Under the pieces are notes generated by a model. It ran no database searches, was not told the origin of the DNA, and worked only from the letters and a program-made list of their open reading frames with translations. This document shows, in pieces, positions 14,347 through 21,900 of a stretch of DNA of 22,941 nucleotides. Each line of letters starts with the position of its first letter. Position 1 is the first letter of the stretch. The position numbers and the translations under genes were made by a program. The stretch spans positions 1 to 22,941 of the forward strand of contig JBIOYB010000653.1 in the NCBI GenBank assembly GCA_044869915.1, in the 5' to 3' direction. The DNA comes from Allorhizocola sp044869915. Lineage in GTDB: Bacteria; Actinomycetota; Actinomycetes; Mycobacteriales; Micromonosporaceae.

Positions 14347-14355
14347 CGGATCGGG

Positions 14356-14811
14356 TCAGGCCCGCAGTACCAGCGGTCGGCAGACCCAGACCACGTATAG
14401 GTAACCGCCGATGATGACGTAGACGGGATAGCACTCCCACCAGACGACGTCGTCCCACCCGATCTGCCGGCCGATCTCCTGGAGGTTCGTGCCCGGCGAC
14501 GGATCGACAACCTCGCCCAGCCGCCCGGCCCCATCGGCGTCCTTCCCGGCCACGATCTTGGCGATCTGATCCGCGGTGAGCTGTTGCTTCGACTGCACGA
14601 CCGTCATCTGCGACGCCTGCGCCGGCAACCGCTCGCCGCGGATTTCCTCGGCCTTGGCGTGCAGCTCCGCCAGCGTCACCTCGGGCGCGAGTTTGGTGAA
14701 GACCACCGGACCCGATCTGTCCTCGGCTATCGAGGGACCGGCCGTGGCGCCGACAAACGCCGTCACGCTCACGATGAGGGTGGCCAGGGCCAGCCTTCTG
14801 CTTGTGCGCAT
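14356..14811 (-). CDS. Small secreted protein of unknown family
   Basis: The product has 151 aa and I do not recognise it. A clear signal peptide (MRTSRRLALATLIVSVTAFVGATAGPSIA) is followed by a helical, charged region (about residues 40-100; LAELHAKAEEIRGERL, LTADQIAKIVAGKDADG). The C-terminus is hydrophobic and aromatic (WWECYPVYVIIGGYLYVVWVC), with its only two cysteines 18 residues apart. The tail might be a membrane span or a buried hairpin; if it is a span, the protein would be anchored outside-in at its C-end. AGGGAG stands before ATG 14811. Upstream lie a 5'-leader hairpin (14839-14855) and three 11-bp-spaced heptamers. A terminator follows directly. Confidence 0.78.
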   Translation of the reverse strand: MRTSRRLALATLIVSVTAFVGATAGPSIAEDRSGPVVFTKLAPEVTLAELHAKAEEIRGERLPAQASQMTVVQSKQQLTADQIAKIVAGKDADGAGRLGEVVDPSPGTNLQEIGRQIGWDDVVWWECYPVYVIIGGYLYVVWVCRPLVLRA

Positions 14812-14838
14812 CTTCGCTCCCTTTGTGGGTCAACGCTC

Positions 14839-14855
14839 GCAACCGCTTTGGTTGC
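14839..14855 (-). promoter_or_regulatory. Hairpin in the 5' leader of gene 14356-14811
   Basis: GCAACC and GGTTGC make a 6-bp stem with a 5-nt loop, between the predicted transcription start (near 14858) and the ATG. The palindrome GTGCGCAC (14857-14864) adjoins it. It may stabilise the 5' end of the mRNA. Confidence 0.35.
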
Positions 14856-14864
14856 CGTGCGCAC

Positions 14865-14907
14865 AAGGTCACATGGGTCGCTGATGCCGTCCTGAACCGC
14901 CGCTGAT
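14865..14907 (-). promoter_or_regulatory. Candidate three-repeat SARP operator and -10
   Basis: On the minus strand the heptamers ATCAGCG (14901-14907), TTCAGGA (14890-14896) and ATCAGCG (14879-14885) start exactly 11 bp apart. Exactly 8 bp after the last is GACCTT (14865-14870), a weak -10 with A2 and T6. The arrangement matches known SARP targets and the site at 14284-14315. Confidence 0.62.
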
Positions 14908-14945
14908 GGCGCCGGCCCGTCCGGACGGCTGGGTGAAGACCCGGG

Positions 14946-15401
14946 TCAGGCGCGGCGCGTGTCCACGAGCACGATTTCGGTGTTTTCCATGCGCAGGATC
15001 AGGTTGTCGCCGTCGAGCCGCCAGGCGGGCCGCCCGGAGAGGAAGCCGGCCAGCCACCCGTCCTGGTCGTGCCGCGCGGTGTCGCAGCCCATCGCCGTGG
15101 ACTCCAGGTCCGACACCACGAGGTGCCCGTCCTCGAAACGGGCGCGGCCGCCCAGGTGGTTGCAGCCGGCCTCGGCTTTGAACTCACGGTCGTCGAGGGT
15201 GAGCCGGATCCGGGTCCCGTCGATCAGCGGGCGTGCCTGGCCCCGCTCGGTGACCGAGGTGGACAGGAAGGTCCGGCCCCACACCTGCTCACCCTCGTCT
15301 GATCCCCAGATGCCGCAACCGGCCACGGTCGTCGCTGTCGTCGCGGTCGTCGCGATCGCCAGCAGTGCCCACATCATCCTCGCCGCCGTCCTGGTTGCCA
15401 T
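14946..15401 (-). CDS. META/HslJ-like domain lipoprotein
   Basis: The product has 151 aa. The N-terminus ends in a lipobox (TVAGC, Cys29), so the protein should be lipid-anchored outside the membrane. The rest resembles a META/HslJ domain: VWGRTFLSTSV near the start, IRLTLDDREFKAEAGCNHLGGRARFEDGHLVV in the middle and ILRMENTEIVLVD at the end. META domains occur in heat-inducible and envelope-stress proteins but have no settled biochemical role. Two further cysteines (in AGCNHLGG and MGCDTARH) could form a disulfide. No SARP-type repeats are seen upstream. The gene is divergent from the DUF6325 gene with 120 bp between starts. Confidence 0.85.
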   Translation of the reverse strand: MATRTAARMMWALLAIATTATTATTVAGCGIWGSDEGEQVWGRTFLSTSVTERGQARPLIDGTRIRLTLDDREFKAEAGCNHLGGRARFEDGHLVVSDLESTAMGCDTARHDQDGWLAGFLSGRPAWRLDGDNLILRMENTEIVLVDTRRA

Positions 15402-15521
15402 GGCCGTCAGACGCCGCCCTTCGCTGTCGCGGTTCCCCGATTCCCCCGTTTCGGGACATGATGCGGGTTTAGGCTGACAAAGGGAAATGGACTTTTCGAC
15501 GGGTACGGCAGGAGCACAGCC

Positions 15522-15983
15522 ATGACCGACAACAGCGCTGCCGCCGAGATGGGACCGATCGACTACGTCGTCGTCGAGTTCCCCGGCGGGGGCACCTTCA
15601 AGGGCGAGGCGTGGCCGATCCTGACCGACCTCGTCGACCGTGGGCTGATCCGCATCCTCGACGTGGTCTTCGTCAAGAAGGAGATGGACGGCCGGGTGCG
15701 CGGCCTGGTGATGGCCGATTTCGACGGCGACAGCCAGCTCGACGTCGCGGTCTTCGAGGGCGCGTCATCGGGCATCCTCGGGCAGGACGATCTCGATGAG
15801 GCGGGCAATATCCTTCAGCCCGGTGACGCGGCCGCGATCCTGGTTTACGAAAACCGTTGGGCCGCACCGTTCGCGGCGGCGTTGCGGCGCACCGGCGCCC
15901 AGTTGGTGGCCAGCGGCAGGATTCCGGCGCTGGCGCTCATGGACGCGCTGGACGCCACCGAGTCGCAGCAGTCAGGGAGGTAG
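15522..15983 (+). CDS. DUF6325 family protein
   Basis: The product has 153 aa. It opens with IDYVVVEFPGGGTFKGEAWPILTDLVDRGLIRILDVVFVKKE, the pattern of DUF6325 proteins (related to DUF1269-type membrane-associated proteins). No signal peptide or clear membrane span is seen. CAGGAG stands before ATG 15522. The SHOCT protein gene starts 2 nt after the stop, so the two form an operon. This pair is common in actinobacteria, often in stress or envelope settings, but its function is unknown. Confidence 0.85.
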   Translation: MTDNSAAAEMGPIDYVVVEFPGGGTFKGEAWPILTDLVDRGLIRILDVVFVKKEMDGRVRGLVMADFDGDSQLDVAVFEGASSGILGQDDLDEAGNILQPGDAAAILVYENRWAAPFAAALRRTGAQLVASGRIPALALMDALDATESQQSGR

Positions 15984-15985
15984 TC

Positions 15986-16270
15986 ATGGGGCTCATTCGC
16001 GGAGTGGCCCGCACGGCGGTCGTCGCCGGCACCGCGACCGCGGTGTCCAACCGGGTCTCGCGGCGCCAGGCCGGCCGGTGGGCGCAGCAGGAGGAGACGG
16101 AGCAGCAACAGCAGGCCGCGGCGGCGCAGCAACAGCAGGCGGCCGCGCCGGCGGCGCAGGGCACCGACCCGAAAATCGCGCAGCTGCAACAGCTCGCCGA
16201 GCTCAAGCAGCAGGGGATCCTCACCGACGCGGAGTTTGAGGCGCAGAAGGCCCGCGTCCTGGGCCAGTGA
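15986..16270 (+). CDS. SHOCT-domain protein, Gln/Ala-rich
   Basis: The product has 94 aa. A short basic amphipathic N-terminus (MGLIRGVARTAVVAGTATAV) precedes a Gln/Ala-rich low-complexity segment (residues about 33-60). The C-terminal 30 residues form a SHOCT motif (IAQLQQLAELKQQGILTDAEFEAQKARVL), a short helical oligomerisation or anchoring module. GGGAGG overlaps the end of the DUF6325 gene, and translation is probably coupled to it. ATG 15986 was chosen because of this site and spacing. Confidence 0.88.
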   Translation: MGLIRGVARTAVVAGTATAVSNRVSRRQAGRWAQQEETEQQQQAAAAQQQQAAAPAAQGTDPKIAQLQQLAELKQQGILTDAEFEAQKARVLGQ

Positions 16271-16293
16271 AGGGCCGGTGACGGGCCGCTTGA

Positions 16294-16299
16294 TAACTT
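16294..16299 (+). promoter_or_regulatory. -10 element of a probable leaderless promoter (aldose 1-epimerase)
   Basis: TAACTT ends 7 nt before ATG 16307, with no Shine-Dalgarno between. The -35 region is weak. Confidence 0.4.
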
Positions 16300-16306
16300 T
16301 CCTGGC

Positions 16307-17338
16307 ATGAGAACCCTGTTCGGGACGGGGCCCGGTGGTGCGGCGGTGCATCTGCACACCATCGGCTCGGGCCCGCTTGAACTCGAGATCCTCGACCTCG
16401 GGGCGGCGCTGCACCGGCTGCACGTCACCAGCCCCAGCGGGATCCGGCGCAACGTCGTGCTGGGGCACCCCGATGTCGAGGGCCGGCTCGCCTCCAAGGC
16501 CTATCTCGGCTCGACGGTCGGCCGCTTCGCCAACCGCATCGCCGGCGGCCGGTTCACGCTCGACGGCACGGAGCATCGCCTGGCGACCAACGACGGCCGC
16601 AACACGCTGCACGGCGGCCCGGACGGGTTCGATCGTCGTCAGTGGACGGTGCTCGAGCACACGCCGTCGAGCGTCGTGTTCGGGCTGGAAAGCCCCGACG
16701 GCGACCAGGGTTTCCCGGGGCGGCTCACGGTCACCGCGGCCTATTCGGTCACCGATGACACGGTCCGGCTCGAATACACGGCGCAGACCGACGCGCCGAC
16801 CATCGTGAGCCTGACCAACCACGCCTACTTCAACCTCGACGGGGAGGAGGCGGGCACCATCGACGGCCACACGCTGACCCTGCCGTCGCGGTCCTACACC
16901 GCCGCCGGGCCCGGCCTGATCCCCACGGGCGAGCTCGCCGACGTCGCGGGCACGCCCTTGGACCTGCGCGACGGCCCGGTGCTCGGCGTGGTCGTCCGCC
17001 GGCCGCACCCGCAGATCGTGGGCGCCAACGGCATCGACCACAACTTCGTGTTGCCCGGCGATGGCATGCGCACCGCCGCGACCCTCCACTCGCGACAGTC
17101 GGGGCTGACCCTGACCGTCGACACCGATTGTCCCGGGGTCCAGGTCTACACCGGCAACATGCTCACCGGCACGATCGTCGGCACGAGCGGCGCCCTCTAC
17201 CGCCAGGGCGCGGGCATCTGCCTGGAGACGCAGCACTTCCCCGACGCGCCCAACCACCCGCACTTCCCGTCGCCGGTCCTGCGGCCGGGTGAGGTCATGC
17301 GGTCGGCGACCGCGTGGCGCTTCCTTGCCGGTTCATAG
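16307..17338 (+). CDS. galM: Aldose 1-epimerase (galactose mutarotase)
   Basis: The product has 343 aa, a usual length for the family. It would interconvert alpha and beta anomers of galactose, glucose or related aldoses, and is cytoplasmic (no signal). Family motifs are in place: GSTVGRFANRIAGGRF, NTLHGG (His102), SLTNHAYFNL (His172, the likely general acid), GIDHNF (Asp244) and ICLETQHFPDAPNHP (Glu307, the likely general base). In this setting it may serve arabinose or galactose released from hemicellulose. The start has no Shine-Dalgarno, but TAACTT 7 nt upstream suggests leaderless transcription. The promoter of the next gene lies partly in its last codons. Confidence 0.93.
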   Translation: MRTLFGTGPGGAAVHLHTIGSGPLELEILDLGAALHRLHVTSPSGIRRNVVLGHPDVEGRLASKAYLGSTVGRFANRIAGGRFTLDGTEHRLATNDGRNTLHGGPDGFDRRQWTVLEHTPSSVVFGLESPDGDQGFPGRLTVTAAYSVTDDTVRLEYTAQTDAPTIVSLTNHAYFNLDGEEAGTIDGHTLTLPSRSYTAAGPGLIPTGELADVAGTPLDLRDGPVLGVVVRRPHPQIVGANGIDHNFVLPGDGMRTAATLHSRQSGLTLTVDTDCPGVQVYTGNMLTGTIVGTSGALYRQGAGICLETQHFPDAPNHPHFPSPVLRPGEVMRSATAWRFLAGS

Positions 17339-17345
17339 AGACTCT

Positions 17346-17372
17346 CATATTCTTCGATGTAGCTCGCATCGA
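17346..17372 (+). promoter_or_regulatory. -10-like hexamer and inverted repeat before the secreted protein gene
   Basis: CATATT (17346-17351) is preceded at 15-16 bp by CTTGCC/TTGCCG. Directly after it, TCGATG (17354-17359) and CATCGA (17367-17372) form an inverted repeat that could be an operator overlapping the transcription start. It lies 10 nt before ATG 17383. Confidence 0.4.
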
Positions 17373-17382
17373 GGAGGCGCAC

Positions 17383-17892
17383 ATGAGAGTCCCGCGCAGG
17401 ATGGCGATCATCGCGCTGGCGGCACTGGCGGTCACCGGCCTGACCGCCGGGCCCGCCGGCGCCGCACCGTCCCGGCCGGCATCGGCGCCGATCGGGGTGC
17501 TCGAAAGCATCGAGGTGACCCCGGGCGGTGTCATCAACGTCGTCGGCTGGTCGCTCAACCCCCTCACCCCCAGCCCAGTCATGATCAATATGTGGCTGCT
17601 CTTCCCCAACAGCGGCTGGGGATACGCGTTCGGGCAGTCCTGGGCCGACCGCTACCGTCCCGACATCGGGGCCATCTACCCGGGATATGGGCCCTATCAC
17701 GGGTTCTTCCTGTCCAACGCCGGCGACCCGATCAGCCTCGCGCCGTCGCTCGACCCGGAAAACCCCGGGCAGTTCATCTTCCCGGGCGACTACGACCTGT
17801 GTGCCCAGGCCTCGACCGGCTACGCCAACACCTGGCTGGGCTGCCGCCGCATCCACCTGACCCAGGAGATGCTGTCCATCTACTGGCCCTAG
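17383..17892 (+). CDS. Small secreted protein with a single actinobacterial RPDxxxxYPGYGxxHGF module
   Basis: The product has 169 aa. A signal peptide (residues 1-27, ending AGPAGAA) precedes one copy of a module that is often repeated in actinobacterial secreted hydrolases and surface proteins: GGVINVVGWSLNP at about residue 47, then RPDIGAIYPGYGPYHGFF near 90-107, ending in a Cys-containing pair (LCAQAST, WLGCRRIHL). The module is probably a beta-sandwich with one disulfide; its function is unnamed. Here it stands alone with no catalytic domain. GAGGAGG precedes ATG 17383. The stop is only 16 nt before the start of the short SARP gene, so the two are probably co-transcribed. Confidence 0.83.
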   Translation: MRVPRRMAIIALAALAVTGLTAGPAGAAPSRPASAPIGVLESIEVTPGGVINVVGWSLNPLTPSPVMINMWLLFPNSGWGYAFGQSWADRYRPDIGAIYPGYGPYHGFFLSNAGDPISLAPSLDPENPGQFIFPGDYDLCAQASTGYANTWLGCRRIHLTQEMLSIYWP

Positions 17893-17908
17893 AAATCGCC
17901 GCAGTCAG

Positions 17909-18868
17909 ATGGAGCGGCTACGGTTGCGCCTGCTGGGTCCGCTGCGGGTGTGGGACGGCACGACGTGGACACCCGTCCACGCGGCACAGCAGCGCGTGGT
18001 CCTCGCGGTGCTGGCGATCGAGGCCGGTCGGGTGGTCGCCACCGACCGGCTGATCGACGAGATCTGGGGCGATCGGCCGCCCCGCCACGCGGCCAGTGTG
18101 GTCCGCGGCTATGTCATGCGGCTGCGCCAGCAGCTCGGTGGCGGCCGGGACGGGCCGCTCGTGACGGGCGCCGCCGGTTACATGCTGACCAGCGGCCCCG
18201 ACGAGGTGGACGCGTCCGTCTTCGACGGGCTGGTCGCCATCGGCCGGCGAGAGCTGTCGGCCGGTGACCGGGAGGCCGCGGTCGCGCACCTGGCCGAGGC
18301 GCTCGCGCTGTGGCACGGCCCGCCGCTGGCCGACGTGCCGCACGCGCCCGGGGTGGCGGCCGAGGCACGCAGGTGGGAGGAGGAGCGGCTCACCACGATC
18401 GAGGACTGGCTGGGCGCACACCTCGACCTGGGCCGGCACCAGGATGTGCTCAGCGAGCTGTATCGATTTGTCGACGAGCATCCCCTCCGCGAACGCTGCT
18501 GGGCCTATCTGATGCAGGCGCTGCACCGCTTGGGCCGGCGGGCCGAGGCGCTGGAGTCCTTCGAGCGCGCCCGCCGCGTCATGGTCGCTGAGCCAGGCAT
18601 CCAGCTGCGCGGCCTCCAATGCGCCATCCTCTCCGCTGAGTCAAGGGCTGTTTTTCTTGTACCTCAACAGCTTCCACTGGACCCACGGGGCTTCACCGGT
18701 CGGGAGCCGCCGCTGAAAAAGCTCGACGAGGCGCAGCACGAAGGCTGCCTGTTGTGCGTGGTGGGCATGGCCGGCGTCGGCGAGACCCTCGTGGCGACCG
18801 GCCGCACCGAGCAGGCGCGTGATGCGTGGCGGCGGGCGCTGGCGATCCTGCAGGACCTCGGCCGCTGA
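17909..18868 (+). CDS. SARP regulator with internal deletion of the NB-ARC and TPR regions
   Basis: The product has 319 aa. The winged-helix (MERLRLRLLGPLRVWDG, residues about 1-95) and BTAD (about 100-250) domains are intact and closely resemble those of the regulator at 1-1380. The frame then enters a normal NB-ARC start (FTGREPPLKKLDE, then LCVVGMAGVG), but the P-loop Lys is Glu292 (GVGET). The sequence passes at once to TLVATGRTEQARDAWRRALAILQDLG, which is the usual last TPR helix pair of AfsR proteins. Several hundred residues thus appear to have been lost in frame. The product may still act as a short SARP without ATP gating, like ActII-ORF4-sized activators, or may be decaying. No Shine-Dalgarno is evident at ATG 17909, so coupling to the gene upstream is likely. 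Confidence 0.87.
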   Translation: MERLRLRLLGPLRVWDGTTWTPVHAAQQRVVLAVLAIEAGRVVATDRLIDEIWGDRPPRHAASVVRGYVMRLRQQLGGGRDGPLVTGAAGYMLTSGPDEVDASVFDGLVAIGRRELSAGDREAAVAHLAEALALWHGPPLADVPHAPGVAAEARRWEEERLTTIEDWLGAHLDLGRHQDVLSELYRFVDEHPLRERCWAYLMQALHRLGRRAEALESFERARRVMVAEPGIQLRGLQCAILSAESRAVFLVPQQLPLDPRGFTGREPPLKKLDEAQHEGCLLCVVGMAGVGETLVATGRTEQARDAWRRALAILQDLGR

Positions 18869-18878
18869 TCCCGTTCAA

Positions 18879-18910
18879 TTGACGTGTTGCTATTCGTGGA
18901 TGGGTATGTT
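18879..18910 (+). promoter_or_regulatory. Possible promoter of the GH51 gene
   Basis: TTGACG (18879-18884) and TATGTT (18905-18910) stand in an AT-rich patch 62 bp before the GTG start, but the 20-bp spacing is long. No 11-bp repeats are seen here. Confidence 0.35.
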
Positions 18911-18971
18911 AGGACGGAAAAGATTCTTTTTATGCGGTACCGGGCGCCGCCGCATGGGCGAGGAGGCTCCC

Positions 18972-21900
18972 GTGTACCCAACTTCCGCCAGAAACCGCCG
19001 AGTGGCGCTGCTCGGCGTGCTCGCGTTGTGGGCCAGTGCCCTGGTGGGGATCGCCGACCCGCCCACGGCGCAGGCCGGGACCGGCCCGGCGCCCGTGTCG
19101 CGGTGGCAGTTCGACGAGGGCACCGGCCAGACGGCCGCGGACAGCGTGGGCACGCATCCCGCCACGCTGGCCGGCAACGCCGCCTGGACACCCGGGATCC
19201 ACGGCCCGTCGGCGCTCTCGCTCGACGGCGCCGGTGACTTCGCCGACGCCGGGGCCGGTGTGATCGACACGTCGCAGAGCTTCACCGCCAGCGGCTGGAT
19301 CCGGCTGGACCGGGTCACCGGCTACCAGACCCTGGTGAGCGTGGACGGCAGCCAGGTCAGCGGGTTCTATCTGCAGTTGCGTGATGACACGCGGCGGTTC
19401 GCGTTTGTGAAGCTGCCGGCCGACGCGTCGGCGGGGGCGCCCGCGTTCCCGTCCGCGACGTTTGATCCGGTGGTGGGGCAGTGGTACCAGCTGACCGGGG
19501 TGTTCGACGCGACGGCCCGGACCCTTGCGCTCTATGTCAACGGGCAGCTGCAGGGCATCACGCCCGCGCCGGCGACATGGGTGGCTGGCGGGAGCCTGGT
19601 CATCGGGCGCGGCCGGTTCGGCGGCAATCCGGTCGACTTCGTGGACGGCACGATCGACGACGTGCGGGTGTGGGCGCAGGCGCTGACCGCGCCGGAGGTG
19701 GCGCAGCTGGCCACCAACGGGACGTGGCGGTTTGACGAGGGCACCGGCCCGACCGCCGAAGACGACTCGCTGGCCAACGTGCACGGGACATTGACGGGCG
19801 GTGCGACGTGGGCTCCCGGTGTGGTGGGGGACAGCGCGGTCGAGTTCGACGGCGCGACCGGGTTCGTCGACATGCCGGCGCCGGTCGTGGACACGAGCCA
19901 GAGCTTCTCGGTCGCGGCCTGGGTGCGCACCGACGTGCCCGCGGGCTTCCGGACCGCGGTGAGCGTCGACGGCGAGTCGGTGAGCGGGTTCTTCCTGCAG
20001 CGCCGCGACGACGGGCGGCTCGCGTTCACGGTCCTGACCGCCGACGCGCCCGGGGGCGGAGCCGTTGCCGGGTCGAGCTTCACGGCACAGACGGGGCAGT
20101 GGTATCACCTCGTGGGCGTGTACAACCGGGCCGCGGGCACGATTTCGTTGTACGTCAACGGCTCTTTGCAGCAGACGGTCGCGCACACGACGCCGTGGCG
20201 GGCCGGTGGGCACTTCGTGGTGGGCCGCGCCAAGTACAACGGGTCCAATGTGGACTTCTGGGACGGCGGGGTCGACGATGTGCGCACGTTCCCGTTCTCG
20301 GTCGATGCCGGGGGCGCGGCGGCCCTGGCCACCAGCGGCCTGTGGCACCTGGACGAGGGCAGCGGCACGGTGGCGGCCAACGCCTCGCCGGACGCCGCGC
20401 CCGCGACGCTGCGCGGCAGTGGTGCGACGTGGACTGCCGCCGGCGCGTCCGGTGCGGCGGTCGCGCTCGACGGCACGAGCGACGTGTCCGTCGACGACCG
20501 CCCGGCGCTGAACATCGGCACCGGTTCGGCCTCGCTGGCGGCCTGGGTGCGCACGACGTCCGCGGCGGTACAGCCCGTGGTGTCCAAGGGCACGAGCGAC
20601 TCGGGCTATGGGCTGTCCGTGAACGGCGGCCGGGTCGTGGCCCGTATCGGTGGCGGCGGCGCGCGGCTGGAGGTGTCGACCTCGGCGGCGGTGGTCGCGG
20701 ACGGCGGCTGGCACAGCGTGGCGTTTGTGCTCGACCGCGACCTCCAGCGGCTGCGAATCTACGTGGACGGCGAGTCGGCCAACCTCGCCGTCGCGGCGGG
20801 CTCGTGCGGCACGCTCGCGACGTCGGACTCGCTGGACACCACGGCCTGCACGTCGGCGTCGGGCGACAGCACAGCGCAGTTCACCATGGGCAGCACGGGC
20901 GGTGCGGCACCACGCCTGACCGGCGCGGTCGACGAGGTGCGGCTGGTGCGCTTCGCGCTCACCGCCGAACAGGTGGCCGCGCTCGCGGGCGCGAACGCCC
21001 TGTCCATCGACGCCACCGACATCCGCGCCACGACCCGCCGGACGACGTATGGATTGCTGCTGGAGGACATCAGCCACTCCGTCGAAGGCGGGATCTACGC
21101 CGAGCTGGTGCGCAACCGCACCTTCAAGGAGTCGTACCAGCCGGGCAGCGGCCCGGGCGCGGGCACCGTGCCGTATTGGTCGCTGGTGACCGGCGGCGGC
21201 GCGACCGGCACGCTGGCCGTCGACCAGACCACACCGCTCAACGACGCGATCGACCGGTCGCTGAAGGTCCACATTGGATCGTTGGCACGCGGGGGCCGCG
21301 TGGCGGCATCGAACATCGGCTACTACGGCATCGCCGTGCGGGCGGCCACCACCTATCGCGGTTCGCTGTGGGCCAAGTCGAGCCCCGGCTGGCAGGGCAC
21401 GATCCACGTGAGCCTCGAAAAACCCGACGGCACGGTGCTCGCGACACGGGCTCTTACCAGCCTCGGCACCGACTGGGCCAAGCACGAGTTCACACTGCGC
21501 ACCCCGGCCGGGATCGCGCCGTCGACCGACAACCGGATCGTCGTGTCGCTGCGATCCAACCAGGCCGTCGCCGAACAGGACGTGTGGCTGTCGGTGGTCT
21601 CGCTGTTCCCGCCCACGTTCAAGAACCGGCCCAACGGGCTGCGGCCCGACCTGGCCGAGAAGTTCGCCGCGCTCAAACCGGGCCTGCTGCGCATCCCGGG
21701 CGGCAACTACCTCGAGGGCGCGACGCTGGAGACCCGGTTTGACTGGAAGGCCACGCTCGGCCCGATCGAGACCCGGCCCGGACACCAAAACACCGCGTGG
21801 GGCTACTGGTCCACCGATGGCATGGGGCTGCTGGAATATCTGCGCATGGCCGAGGACATCGGCGCGCAACCGCTGCTGGCCGTGTTCGCCGGATACACGC

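Noticed and set aside
13805..14872. A single 355-aa protein on the minus strand joining the Cys-rich protein to upstream sequence
   Set aside because: The upstream part is out-of-frame shadow of gene 14356-14811 and crosses its terminator. The GTG at 14248 has a good ribosome site and starts a signal peptide.
15501..15506. GGGTAC as a sigma-B-type -10 before the DUF6325 gene
   Set aside because: No GNNT-type -35 lies at the required distance, and the hexamer is too close to the ribosome site.
15845..17263. A 472-codon minus-strand open frame over the SHOCT and epimerase genes
   Set aside because: Both plus-strand genes show family motifs and ribosome or promoter signals; the antisense frame shows none.
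18819..18971. Earlier in-frame starts for the GH51 protein
   Set aside because: They would place unrelated residues before the signal peptide and overlap the SARP gene. Only GTG 18972 has a well-spaced AGGAGG.
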